Assembly (NCBI GenBank): GCA_022605955.1
Contig: JAKCOZ010000021.1
Span: 12,382,501 to 12,446,500 of the forward strand
Direction: 5' to 3'
Length of the DNA: 64,000 nt
Origin: Rallus limicola
Lineage: Eukaryota; Chordata; Aves; Gruiformes; Rallidae
The notes under the pieces: model-generated
The model's input: the letters and a program-made list of their open reading frames with translations, nothing else
Database searches by the model: none
What the model was told of the DNA's origin: nothing
Shown here: positions 1 to 55,780 of the stretch, piece after piece
How positions within the stretch are numbered: position 1 is the stretch's first letter
How the letters are laid out: each line of letters starts with the position of its first letter
Program-made: the position numbers and the translations under genes

Positions 1-78
1 CTCACAGCAGCAGCTAACCACGCTGCCGTTCTCCCAAGCCTTTGGGCATCACCTGCCGAGGGCACTGTGCAGCATTAC

Positions 79-231
79 CTGTTCACACCGTCCTGTGCCG
101 CCTGCACCGAGCAGTCCACCTGCAGCACGGTCTTGTAGTCCACATAGGCCAGCTGGTACCTCTCCAGGGCCTCGTAGGCTGCGGCCCGCCTGAGGAGGGG
201 TTTGATCCCGAAAGGGACCAGGTCGAGGGCC
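79..231 (-). CDS. TOMM34: TOMM34 coding exon 3
   Basis: The 153-nt exon has acceptor CCGCAG before 231 and donor AG|GTAATG after 79. It encodes ALDLVPFGIKPLLRRAAAYE and continues to the end of TPR3 (AQDGVNR). It ends in phase 2, so the next exon, outside the window, completes an AG_ codon. Positions 1-78 are intron 3. Confidence 0.94.
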
Positions 232-785
232 CTGCGGCAGAGGGGAGAGAGCGAGCCCGGTGAGGCGTGAGCGCAGCCTGGCTGCGGGGGGCGGGCGGCC
301 TCGGGCAGGGAGCCGAGCCCTGGCTCGGACGCGGCCGGCGTTGCTCTGGGGCTGTGGCCTCGCCTCCCGCCCCGAGCCAAGAAGGGCAGAGCAAGGGAAC
401 GAGTGCTCCGGCCCCGCCACCCCACACACCCCCACGTCCCCGCCCCGGCCCCGCCGCCGCTCACCCGCTGCAGTCGGCGACGCAGAGGCGGAGGGCTCCG
501 TCCTTGAGGTGGCAGGCGGCGCGGTTGGCCAGCAGCACGCTCCGCTCTTCGGCGGAGGCCTCCCCTGGGCCGGGACACAAGGGGGAGAGGAGTTCACCCG
601 GGGTCCGCCCGTCCGCCTCCCCACCCCACCCCCCGCCCGGGCCGGGCCGCGCCGTTACCTGCGGCCTCCAGCAGCTCCAAGGCACGGGTGTAGAGCTCGG
701 CAGCCGGCCCGTACTGCCCGCGGCGGAACTCTTCGTTGCCGGCCCGACGCAGGGCGCTGGGGCTGGCGCTGGACGATGCCTCCAT
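79..785 (-). CDS. TOMM34: TOMM34, 5' part (coding exons 1-3; gene runs off the left edge)
   Basis: TOMM34 is a cytosolic TPR co-chaperone that binds HSP70 and HSP90 and helps deliver unfolded preproteins to mitochondria. The first 126 residues are visible in three exons: 785-659, 564-465 and 231-79. All have GT-AG junctions and matching phases (127, 100 and 153 nt). The product starts MEASSSASPS. It then shows a TPR helix pair (AGNEEFRRGQYGPAAELYTR), ERSVLLANRAACHLKDGA, and ALDLVPFGIKPLLRRAAAYE, matching the mammalian N-terminal TPR domain closely. The first residues differ from human, which is usual for this protein. The remaining exons, including the second TPR block, lie beyond position 1. 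The gene diverges from STK4 with 197 bp between start codons. Seen: exons, splice sites, TPR motifs. Known from the family: the co-chaperone role. Confidence 0.95.
465..564 (-). CDS. TOMM34: TOMM34 coding exon 2
   Basis: The 100-nt exon has acceptor CCCAG before 564 and donor GG|GTGAG after 465. It encodes GEASAEERSVLLANRAACHL and the following KDGALRLCVADCSG, aligning to the human TPR segment around SNRAACHLKDG. Intron 1 (565-658) is only 94 bp. Confidence 0.93.
659..785 (-). CDS. TOMM34: TOMM34 coding exon 1
   Basis: Codes for residues 1-42 plus the first base of codon 43. The ATG at 785-783 is followed by a Ser/Ala-rich lead and the first TPR helices. The donor is CAG|GTAAC at 659/658. 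The 5'UTR lies within the shared GC-rich promoter upstream (786 onward). Confidence 0.93.
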
Positions 786-982
786 CGCGCCGCCACCGCC
801 CGCGCCGGGCCGGGGCCAGGGCCGGGACCGGGAGAGGCCACTCCCTTCTCGGCCGGGGCGGGCGCTCCCCGCAGGTTTCCGGCGGCGGGCGGAAGCGGCG
901 GAGCGGCGCGGCGGGAGGCTATGGAGCAGTGAGGGAGTGACCCATCGGTTGACGGACGGACGGACCGCCGCCCCGCAGCGCT
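786..982. promoter_or_regulatory. Bidirectional TOMM34/STK4 promoter
   Basis: Only 197 bp separate the divergent start codons, so both 5'UTRs and the core promoter must lie here or overlap it. Visible motifs are a GC box (GGGGCGGG near 855), an ETS/GABP-type TTTCCGG (about 877) and GCGGAAGC (about 890). I see no TATA box. These are typical of dispersed-start CpG promoters. The motif calls are by eye, and transcription starts cannot be fixed from sequence. Confidence 0.75.
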
Positions 983-46350
<45,368 letters not shown>

Positions 46351-47373
46351 GCTGCTGCTAGAACATTCTTCCATCCTCAAACAATCAGCTCCTTGCTTTT
46401 ACGACTACTAAACAGGTTGATTTCTATTGAAATATGCTAGCAAAATAGAGGGCGATCCTTCTGCTCTTTTATTTTTCCATAGCACCTTTGTGAACTCAGG
46501 AATGCCAACAAGTGGAAAATCCTGATTGTATGTTTTAAATTTAGACAAATATTTAAAACATTATTCTGAAGGAGTTTTTGTTACTGGTTTTAAGGGAAGG
46601 GGGGGGGTGTTTGTTTTTAAACCAGAGGACCAGGTAGAAATAGGCTACTGAAAGTTGGTTCGCACTCTTTTCAAACTGAACTTTCAGCAGTCTTATTTTG
46701 GTTTAAGTTAACATGGAATTTAACAGCTGCATTTTTTGTGGGTTTTGTTTCTGTTTTTAACTGTGTCTTTCTACTGTTAAGGTACTGATAAGTTTTAAGT
46801 TGCTGAAGAGAGCAGGTGAGAATATGTACAGACTGTTTCAGCCTTCTGAAAGAAACTTCAATCTCATTTTTTAGAAAGCCTGTAACAAGCCCCATGCCTT
46901 ACACTGTGTGCTTTAAGCAAGCATGGTTTCTTCAAGACCTCCATTCTGTCCTCTTTTTGTGTCCTTTGTGGAATAACACAAGTGGATAAAGCGTATTGTT
47001 CCTCCATCAGAAATTACACTCTGGAATTTAAAATCCACACTGACTTAAAGCCAAAAGCCAGTTGATGGTCTGATTCCCCTTTGTCTATCTGTCTGGAAAT
47101 GTCCTTTGGAGAGACCTTGCTGATGGTGAAATGCTGGAAAAGGAGACAGTATTTGATGGATGGAAGGTGTGTGAACCTCTCTCAGGAATTAGGGACTTCT
47201 GCTGTGTCTGAGAGGACTTAAAAATCTCCACAGTTGTGAAATAGTTTATAGGCTTTGTTTCAGGCTTACATCTTTAGATGCTTGAATAAAAACTTAATTT
47301 CACAATCCTTCACATTTCTCCAAGGTTTAGCACATCAGAAAAGGTGAACTGCTGGTAAAGATTTAGTTGAATT

Positions 47374-47379
47374 AATAAA
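47374..47379 (+). terminator. STK4: Possible proximal STK4 poly(A) signal
   Basis: AATAAA about 1.02 kb past the stop, followed within 20 nt by TTATGGTGGTGG, a fair GU-rich downstream element. Confidence 0.4.
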
Positions 47380-49446
47380 GATCTGCATTTATGGTGGTGG
47401 AGCAGAGACGGAGTTGATCTGGATGAGAAGACAGAAGTCTGGCCAGAAGAGGTTCAGTTTCTTCTCCTCCAGCTCCTCCGGATGCTCTTGAATTCTTTCT
47501 CTAAATTCCACTGCCATTCCTGCTCAATCAACAGGAATGCCCCAGCGTGTACAATCGGTGTGAGGATGGTGCAATTAACTCACACCAGTAGAGTGGAGAG
47601 TAAAAGAGAAGCAGCGAAGAGCCTAGTCTCAGGGCAGAGACCGAGCGATGCCTCTGCCCCGCGGGCTGGGACAGCAGAGGTACGTCACCTTACATGTCCC
47701 TGGCGTCTGGGGGAATAGTTGGACCAAGCCAGTATTTCTGCCAATTTATTTTTATTTTGCTGTGACAGAGGGAACAGTTTCCATGTTGTTCTTCTGAAAT
47801 AGGCCTTGGTGCATCACCTGGATAGTTAAACTAAACAGCAGTGTCTCCTGAATCAAATGCTGCTAGAGAGAAGTGCTCATTTCACGCCTCCCTAGGTGCT
47901 TCTTTTTCCCCTCGGAGCAGGCTCTTGGCTGCTGCTGCAGGTCTACTCCGTTGCTGTGAAAGGAACCAAGCCATTCCTACCCCCTCTGCAGATCTGGCTG
48001 TGTCAGTCTGGCCCCGTTTGATACGCAGTGCGAACGCAGCTCTTCAGGAGATCAGCAAACCAGCACTTTTCCCTCAGGGAAAAAGGAAAGGGCAGTGAGT
48101 CGGGGTGCTGAAGCAAGAGTACATCCTGGGATAACCAGCTGTGTGATCGCCTCAAAGACTGGGAAAGCTTCAAATTGGGAAAGCCAGGTAATGAAAAGCT
48201 TTGTTGTTGTTGTTCATGGGCTAAAATCCTTGAGTCTGGATTCTCTCATGAGTTTTGGTGAGGTGCTGTGTGAACATCAGGACTCAGGATGCACGTCTGA
48301 AAGCTGTGCAATACAATTTGCCCTAAACATGTATGTGTTATGAGCAATATTCATGGGTGCCCTTGGCATCAAAGAAACTCCCCTGCAACTTAGGAGGGAG
48401 TTTTGTGGTCAAGTGTTGGATCTTGCCTTAGTTGCTTGGATGGATCTGGATCTTTAGCTCCTTGGATGGATCTGGCCTAACGCCTCTGGTGTGACAGAGC
48501 GGGATGGATATATGACACGGGAAGCGGGGCACTGCTTGCATGTGGTGTGGATAGAGCAGATTCTGCTGGGAGTAGTTTTACCTCTGCACTCTGTAGGTAA
48601 CTTTCTAGTGATCAGAGGGCATTAGAAATCACACCCAAGTTTTGGGTGAAACCCCACGGGGGGTGTCTGTTTATGGAATATGCAACCCATGACTGCTGTA
48701 ACTGAATGTAAGCACTCTTGAAATACTCTGCTTTGCTGATGTGAGTGTCTTAAAAAACAGCAAATGAACCAAAAGAAGTAAAACTGGTCCAGTGACTTAG
48801 CTGTCTGTCTTTGAACCTTTCTTAAATGCTTGCAGTGGCTGAGACTTGGTGTTGTTTCTTGCACTTGGAGCTCTAATGCAGAGGAATTATTTTCTCCTTC
48901 ACAGATTTTTCAATCTGTTAAAGAAAATTATTCCCTTTTCGGTCCCTTTAATAGATTATCTAGGACCATAATACCTGTTCACTTCTCAGAGTCCTCCAGG
49001 TGCAGACCAAGCCTTGAACCCCCAAGGGCAGGCTGAGCAAAATGCCTACTCAATTGTGGCACTGCATTCAGTGCTCCCTGGGCCTGGGTGCATTACTGAA
49101 AGTGTTCTGGACAAACCATTACCTTTGCTTCTGAAAACCTAGCCATAGGGATGCTGTCAGTCATGTGAGACTTTAAAATGTGAAGTTTGTAGCTTTAACT
49201 TTTTTTGTAACAAAGAGAATTAGCGACACTGGCATAAAGTGCTGACTTGAAATGCTATTTTGTAATATAGTAGTGTCTATACTGTACTATATACAGACAG
49301 TGACTGGCTGTTTGTGTGTAGTGGTGTCTGGTTGGTAGTTTGTATATGTATGAAATAGTAACTTTTATTGCATTCCTTTGAGTTTGATACAGGAGATTTT
49401 TGTTTCATCTTTCTCAAATATCTTGCCTTATTTGTTCAAAGGGGCA

Positions 49447-49452
49447 AATAAA
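49447..49452 (+). terminator. STK4: Likely distal STK4 poly(A) signal
   Basis: AATAAA at the end of a long AT/T-rich stretch. It is followed about 25-40 nt later by GU-rich sequence (CTTGTGTCTGTG). After this point the composition changes. A further AATAAA lies at 49645-49650. Confidence 0.65.
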
Positions 49453-49542
49453 CTGTCTTTATCTGAAAGCATCAGTGTCACGACTTGTGTCTGTGCATGG
49501 ACATACTCTGGTGTATCATCGCTTATCAGGGCGAGTGTTAAC

Positions 49543-49611
49543 GTGACGTGCCTCTAGTCACCCAGCGTTGGGTGGCTAGATGTTGGGTGACGTGCCTCTA
49601 GTCACCCAGCG
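49543..49611. repeat. 25-bp direct repeat with nested hairpins
   Basis: The 25-base sequence beginning GTGACGTGCC and ending TCACCCAGCG occurs at 49543-49567 and again at 49587-49611, identical. Between and inside the copies are inverted repeats: CACCCA/TGGGTG around a GCGT loop, and TGGGTGAC/GTCACCCA around a 9-base loop. Confidence 0.9.
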
Positions 49612-51330
49612 CTATGCAAAGCTCTGGAGGAGCGTATAGGCTTTAATAAACATGAGCAGTGACTGTCAGAAATACAGTCTGTAATTCTTTAGCCTCAGAA
49701 GGGTACCAATTTTGCCTCTCCAGAGGATATTTGCCTGAGTCCCGGGGCAGGTCCGGGTGCTGCAGTGGTTCCATGGTGGCTGTTGGGGCTGTTTGCCTGC
49801 AGCAAGGGGCATTTGGCAGCCCTGCCTGGAGCTGCAGTGACCAAGGGGGTTTGTGTGCCCCATGGGGTGCTCCGGCAGATGGGAGGAGTGAGCTCTGCTC
49901 TGGTTTTGTTCTCTCTGCTCTGTTATTTCACACTGCAGCAACTTTCTGGAGCCTGAAGTCAAGTTTGGGACTAGGTATGTATCAATTCATCCACCTTCCT
50001 ACTCGAGGGGTGAGGCCAGAGGCTCACTCGCCTAATTCTGGCTGACTTGCTGCACTTTCAGCTTTCTAGCTCAGAAGAAGAACTTGACAGCGAGTGGGTG
50101 CTGCCTTCCAACGGTGAACTGTTGGCTTCTGTGTGGTTTCCCCAAGCAGTTACTAAATCTGTCCTGAAGGGATGACTAACCAAAGCAGAGACAGAATTCA
50201 TTCAGGAGTCAGCTTTGGTTAGCAATCCCGGAAGAAACAAAATAGATTTGAGCTTTTAAATCTTGGAAAGGAGCGTGGAAATCAAAGGGAGGGAGACAGC
50301 AGGCATATCTAGTAACTAGGAAAGCCTGGAGCTCTCCCATATTCCCAGCCATATTACCAGGAGAGAGTTGTTCCCCAGAGCAGGGAGAAGGTTGACTTCC
50401 CATGGAGCTACAGCACCAGCAGCTTTTCTCCTCTCACAGCTCATCAGTACAAAGGTACAGATGTCGCTGTGCCAGTGTCCTTTATGCCCAGCTACTCTTT
50501 CCAACACTCTGATTTTGTCCCATTTCCCCTTGTCCTCAGGCCAAAGAGCCTGAGCATGTGCTTGGATAAACACTTTGAGTGTTGGCTGACAGCCCCTGAC
50601 TTGAGAGCTGACAATTTTTCATTGCATTAATCGCTCCGGCAAAATTTTAGTGTCAAACCAGGAAACACCCATCAGCTCTTCCCAGACTGAAAGTGCCTTA
50701 ATCGCCCTTTAATTTAAGAGGCCAGGAAGACAGCCAACTTGTTTAAAAAACTTTAAAACAATTCAATTCCATCTAAGAAGCACAGTCTGTTCTGCTCCCC
50801 TCTCGGCTGTCGCTGTTAAAATCAATACAGTGCTGGAAGCAGAGAGAGCCCGGAGTCCCTGAACATCCCATCCAGAGCAGCCTCTTGCAGAGCTGCTTCT
50901 GCACCATCCTCTGATGGCTGAGCTTTGGGCGGCCTCCCCTCAGCCCAGAGGGGCTCTCAAGCTCTGGCCCATCACTTGGCTGTGGAGAGGATGATGTTGA
51001 AACATGAGGTACAGGGTGGTTTTCCCCCTTCTGCTGCTCTCACCAGCTTGGAGGGCTGGATGTGGAGCTGCATCGCTGGTGCCGTGCTTCCCAGCTGCCA
51101 GTTTCATTTCCTGGAGTTGTGTGGCCTGTCTGGGTGTATATTCAGTTAGCAATTCCACACCTTCAAGGCTGTTCATTTCGCTCTCTCAAATAGTAGGAAA
51201 GCCTTGAGTTCGTTTGCTACAACTAAGTTAATAGTTATGGTTCAGGTAAGGGCTGAAGTTAACTCAGGGCATTCTTACTGCCAGCAGAATTTTGTAATAA
51301 AACAAATTACAAATCCTTTTCAACACTGTG

Positions 51331-51392
51331 TGTGTTGGTTATGGCTGGACTGGATGATTTCAAAGGTCTTTTCCAACCCAGTGATTCTGTGA
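51331..51392 (+). mobile_element. CR1 3' tip
   Basis: A 60-bp remnant (GGCTGGACTGGATGATTT, then GGTCTTTTCCAACCCAGTGA and TTCTGTGA), the 3' terminus of CR1. Confidence 0.75.
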
Positions 51393-52558
51393 CTGGTTTC
51401 CACACGTAGTTCAGCAGATACAGGAATTCCAGGTAAGGCTGATTTAACAGGTACTACTTCAGCACTTCTGGTTTTTGACTCCCAACCTGAGCTCAGCAGG
51501 GCTGCAGGAGCTTAAAGCAGGACAGATCCCAGGAATGCTGCTGGGAAGGGGTCTTTCCTCCTGCAGACCTGGAAACCTCCTGGCTTTCCCATAACTGGCT
51601 GAGTGCACAGACCATGCCCAGGGTCCTCACGGGTCTGAGAGCTGGCAAAGAAGTTTTAAACAAAAGTAATGAAGTTCACTTTGCCTCTTTGAGCAGAGTC
51701 ATCTAATTCTTGGCTACATTAATAGCTTAATAAGGTCACTCCTTAATCACCATTCCCCAGAGGTAAGAGAGTCGCTCCTTCACCAGTCAGTTTGGGAGTG
51801 TGGAGAGCAGCTTCTGTAGGAATAACCCAATAAAGCGTTGAACTGGTTTACCTGCTGTACCCAACGACAACGCTGGCACCCCCAGGAAAACCCATTAGGG
51901 GTTAGCAAAAAGAACCCGAGTTTCCTACTTGCCTTAGAAATTGTAACTTAGACCAGTCCTAGCATCCCATTGCTGCACAGAAGCATCTTGCTAATGTGAA
52001 CGTGGGTGTGATCACCCACTCCTCCAGTGCTGGGCACCTTCCTGCACCCAGTTCTTCCCCGCTCTGCAGAACTCGAGCTCTGCTAGATCCGTCTGCGCAG
52101 CGGTGGGAGGATTTTCCCAGTGCAGTTACTCACAGCCACACAAACCTCATGTCTTCACAGAGAGCAGGAGGCTAAAAAAAGAAAATGCCTTTCCTGGCCT
52201 TCCCACACCCCAGCCTGGAGCTCTCACACACCTGCTCAGCTCCCAGGGCAGCAGCAGTGTGGCTGCCGGAGGGTCCTGCTTTGATTTTAACCCCTGAGCT
52301 GGGGGAGCTTTTGCCCTGGAAAGATTAGCAATGTGTGGATTAATTTGTATTTTTTTTAATGGGAAAACTCTCATAGGAATAAAGATTAAATTCTATTTTT
52401 AATCCTCTGCTCCTGTTGTGTGTAGTGGAGGAGTGCACGTGATGCAGGGACAGTAGCAGCCTTCCCCTCCCCAGCTGGTCCCCTGTAGGCATGAAACCTA
52501 GAGGCACCCCTTACTTCACCCCATCAGCATCAGGACCGAGCTCAGCCCATCACACTGC

Positions 52559-52879
52559 CTAGAGGTAAAGGAGGATGAAGCCCAAACCAAGCAGCATCAG
52601 AGCACAAAGCACGGCTACACTCCCAGGAACACGAGAGAGCAGCTCCTGAAGAGCAGCCACCCTCTGCAGCAGCCAGACATGCTGGTGAGGTGTCTTCTCT
52701 CTGGAGAGAAAATTGGTGCTGGGCTCGCTCAGCTTGGCAAGGGATGCTGCTCTTTGGGTGCTCTGCCTCTGCCCCGCAGCTCTGTCACGCCTAAGGGTGA
52801 CTTGGGAAGACAAATGCCATCCCTCTGGATGTCCGTCCCCCCCTTCCTCCTCCTGCCCCCAGCTTTACCTGCTGGCCAT
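52559..52879 (-). CDS. Candidate two-exon micropeptide, 50 aa with a C-terminal membrane helix
   Basis: Not a gene I recognise. On the minus strand an ATG in good context (GTCATGG, with an in-frame TGA 33 nt upstream) gives ATG GCC AGC AG at 52879-52869, followed by donor GTAAAG. An acceptor TTCTCTCCAG precedes 52700, and the phases match exactly. The joined frame encodes 50 residues to the TAG at 52559: MASREKTPHQ, an amphipathic helix (LLQRVAALQELLSRV), then about 19 hydrophobic residues ending FILLYL. The layout resembles a tail-anchored or phospholamban-like micropeptide. The sequence is not a match to phospholamban, sarcolipin or myoregulin. Without splicing, an 84-residue frame runs from 52813 with the same tail. 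The intron would be 168 bp. A weak ATTAAA lies downstream at 52402-52397. It could be chance. Confidence 0.35.
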
Positions 52880-55220
52880 GACACCATACGGCCTGGGACA
52901 TCCCTTTGGTCACTGGGGTCAGCTGTCCCGGCTGTGTCCCCTCCCAGGGCCTCCTGGGAGACAGGTTATCCAAAATGCACCAGTTGGGATGATGCCAGTG
53001 GTCCAGGCATGAGGACAAGCTGTCACCCACCATCAGAGCAGGCATGGGGCTGTCTGGGTGGGAACTCCGTGGGCCTCTGACAGGGTCCCTGGAGCTGGCT
53101 CATGGGGACCTGCAGTTGCTCCAGGAGCACCCTGGCTGCTCCTGCTCCCTGGGGGCTGTTCATACCGACCCAACGAGCCAGCCCCCAGCCCAGCTGAGGC
53201 GCTGCACAGGCACCAAGCTGCCATGGAACAGAAAACCAGCGTCCAAAGCGGGTCACTTAGGGCTTTAATAAAATATACAGTATGCATCCCATGCATAGAT
53301 AGAAAAGTAATTTACATGCTCTTTTAATTATTTGCATAATGCTCTTTAATTAATACATGTCATTTAGTCTTCACATTTTAATACATTTTGCTACTGGAAT
53401 ATTTATGGAGAGAAGGGGAAACTCCTTCCTTGGTTCAAGTAACAGTGCAGCAGGAGCTGGTCAGAGCAGATGATGGAGCTCACCGGTCCCAGCTCGCAGT
53501 AAGAATGAGAGCAGAGCAGACCACAAACCATTGATACTGGAAGACTCGATGATGCCAGGAGCATGAGCACCTTGCCATCCCACACCACTGTTCCCTGGGG
53601 ACCCATCCCTGAGTCCCACTGGGGTTCAGAAAGGCTGGACCCACACTGGCGTTGGTTTGTCTTCCCCACGATGAGCAGATTGCTACAGGCAGAGCCAGCA
53701 CCGGTCGCTGCGGCTGTGCCGAATGCCAACCAGGACAACCTGTGGCAAATGCTTTGATCCAGGTGCCTGGGGCCATCCTGCAGCCATCACCATGTTTTGG
53801 GGCTGATGAGGTGCACATTTCTCCTGCCTGGAATGAACAGGTGTTGCTGGGTGTATTCCTCTGTGCACAAAGGAGCCGCACAGTTTCCAAACAGGGGGTC
53901 AAGGAAAAACTCCATAGGGAATTAATGCTGTGCTGGGAGCAGCCCTGAATGATGGGGGAAATCTGGGCAGGAAAGGGCCCTGGCTCCCCTATGGACCTTC
54001 TGCCCACCATGAGCTGCTCAGAGGCTGCGGTGGCTGAGGTCCCCTCTGCCCCAGTTCTCCACACAGAGGTGACCGCCCCTCCTGACAGTGCTCCGGGCTG
54101 GCCCCTGGTAAGGGAGGGATGAGGCTGCAGAGCGAACCTAGACTGGGGGCTGTGGCAATCGGGACCAGGCATGAACGGAATCCTGCTGGCTTTGGTCATC
54201 CCCCCACCCATCACCTGCAATCCCTGGGCTCCCACAGCTCTTCCCACAGCGGGAATCCTAAGCACGCAGCAAGGGCTGAGGCGCTTCTCCGTGCACAGGC
54301 GTGTATCCCCGTGTCTGCTTCCCAACAGTCCCTGGCAGGGACCCTGCCTCCTCTCTGCCTGGGGACTGGGAGCCAGCACAGAGCAATTCCTCCTCCAAAA
54401 CAAGTACCCACAGCGGGGGAGCCCCATGGAGTGAAGGGCTTGGCAGGGAGACCCCCACCAGGGGTGGCCCCTCAGTTCTCCCAGCTCCATCCCCTCTGGC
54501 TGCTCCTGCCTCAGAGGGCAGGTTCCCTTTTGTTGGGTCATTCCCAGCAGGTGCCCCCCTGCATGGACCATGCACCAGTCTGTGTCCCACCCCTGGCACA
54601 GCCCCTAGACCCAGATTCCTGGAGGTCCCGGTGGCAGCAGCACTGGAGGGCAGTTCAACCCAGGTACAATGGGGAGGAAGGTGAGGTCCAGCCAGTCCCA
54701 TTGCAGGGGCTGGGGACAGTGGGGGAGCTGGACACCACATCTCCTCCCGTACAGACTCCTTCCCAACCCCTTCTCCCCCACGGCCAGTGGGACTGCTGAG
54801 CCTTTCGAGGCTGTTCCCACCTGGGCATAGGATGAGGTCAGGGCTGGAATTGGTGTTGAGCTGACACAGGACCTGCAAGGGCAACCAGCAGGGTCAGGGG
54901 CTGCCTCACCCTCAGGCTGTGTAACATGAAACCTCAGGGCAGGGGAACACCCTCCTTCACACAGCCAGGGCAGTGCCTGAGCCGGGGTCACCTGTATTCC
55001 TCTTTTTCTCACTCCCTTTCTGGCAGGGGGACATCCAGCATCGCAGCCTCCATTGGCAGCCACGGGGGAGTAGGGATGTCACTGAACGAGGGCTGAGACA
55101 TGTCCAGGCCGAGCTGGTGGCTGCATCCCAGGAGCTGGAACCACCTGGCACCCACTGGGCATCTCCTCCAACCCCTCTTGTCCATTGCAGGGCCTGGGGG
55201 ACGTCAGGTGTGGCGGGAGA
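52880..55220. other. KCNS1 3' flank or long 3'UTR, G+C-rich
   Basis: If the distal poly(A) site at about 53250 is used, 53250-55324 is KCNS1 3'UTR; otherwise it is intergenic. It is GC-rich except for a distinct AT-rich island at 53261-53410. A 363-codon minus-strand frame (54571-53480) looks non-coding: it is rich in Gly, Trp, Cys and Gln and has no motif. No repeat is recognised. Confidence 0.6.
53264..53269 (-). terminator. KCNS1: Possible distal KCNS1 poly(A) signal
   Basis: On the minus strand an AT-rich 150-bp block ends TATTTTATTAAAGCCC. The ATTAAA is followed about 25-45 nt later by U/G-rich GCTGGTTTTCTGTTCC. This is the usual look of a conserved 3'UTR end, and it would give KCNS1 a UTR of about 2.1 kb. 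Confidence 0.45.
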
Positions 55221-55237
55221 TGGACAGAACCTGGCTC

Positions 55238-55243
55238 TTTATT
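55238..55243 (-). terminator. KCNS1: Possible proximal KCNS1 poly(A) signal
   Basis: AATAAA on the minus strand, 82 nt after the stop codon (GACACAATAAAGAGCC), with a modestly U-rich region after it. It would give a very short 3'UTR. Confidence 0.45.
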
Positions 55244-55324
55244 GTGTCCTGGTGCATCAGCCGTGCCGTGCTTGTGGTGAGCAAGCAGGTCCTGCACGGG
55301 CCCCGGTGCCGCAGCGCGGTGGGG

Positions 55325-55780
55325 TCAAGGGGTGGAGTGGGAACTGGGGGTCAGACCACGGCGGTCGGGGCTGCCTCTGCCCAGGGAGGTCTCACTCAGA
55401 GCCTCCGAGTCTCGGTCCTGGCTGGAGGTGCTCTCCATGTCCTCGGGGTCTTTCTTCCCGCTGTTCCTCACAGCTGCCTCCAGCGCCTTCTGCTTGCGGT
55501 AGAAGTGGGAGAACTTGTTGAAGATGATGGTGATGGGCAGTGCCACGACCAGGATGCCCCCCAGGATGCAGCCCGAGGCAGCCAGCTTGCCTGCCACGGT
55601 GACAGGTACCACGTCACCATAGCCCACGGTGGTCATGCTGACTGTGCCCCACCACCAGCACGCAGGGATGGTGTCAAAGCCGACGTCTTCCTCCTTCTCA
55701 GCAGTATATGCCACACCGGAGAAGACAGAGACCCCCACGGCCAGGTAGAGCAGTAGGATCCCCACCTCCCGGTAGCTGTG
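55325..55780 (-). CDS. KCNS1: KCNS1 coding exon 2 (S5, pore, S6, C-tail)
   Basis: Acceptor CCTTCCAG before 55780. Codes for residues 323-473 from [16 protein letters not shown] through the pore to a Ser-rich tail ending SSHSTP, stop at 55327-55325. The pore block is nearly identical to human. The tail after AAVRNS diverges and is shorter. Confidence 0.96.
   Translation of the reverse strand, partial: HSYREVGILLLYLAVGVSVFSGVAYTAEKEEDVGFDTIPACWWWGTVSMTTVGYGDVVPVTVAGKLAASGCILGGILVVALPITIIFNKFSHFYRKQKALEAAVRNSGKKDPEDMESTSSQDRDSEALSETSLGRGSPDRRGLTPSSHSTP

Larger units (their letters stand above)
46351..49475 (+). other. STK4: STK4 3'UTR (inferred extent)
   Basis: The sequence from the stop codon to the strong AATAAA at 49447 has the AT/T-rich look of a 3'UTR, especially 49150-49470. 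A proximal signal at 47374-47379 followed by TGGTGGTGG could give a 1-kb UTR. Another AATAAA at 47285-47290 has no GU-rich region after it. The extent is inferred; no gene-like ORF of its own is visible inside. Confidence 0.65.
49476..52558. other. Intergenic stretch between STK4 and the KCNS1 side
   Basis: About 3.1 kb. It contains a 25-bp direct repeat with hairpins at 49543-49611, a spare AATAAA at 49645 and a short CR1 tip at 51331-51392. G+C rises from here to the right. I see no credible conserved gene. Confidence 0.8.

Noticed and set aside
54119..54799. 226-codon plus-strand frame
   Set aside because: It overlaps a longer antisense frame in GC-rich DNA. It has no domain, splice logic or promoter and has low-complexity Pro/Ser/Gly composition.
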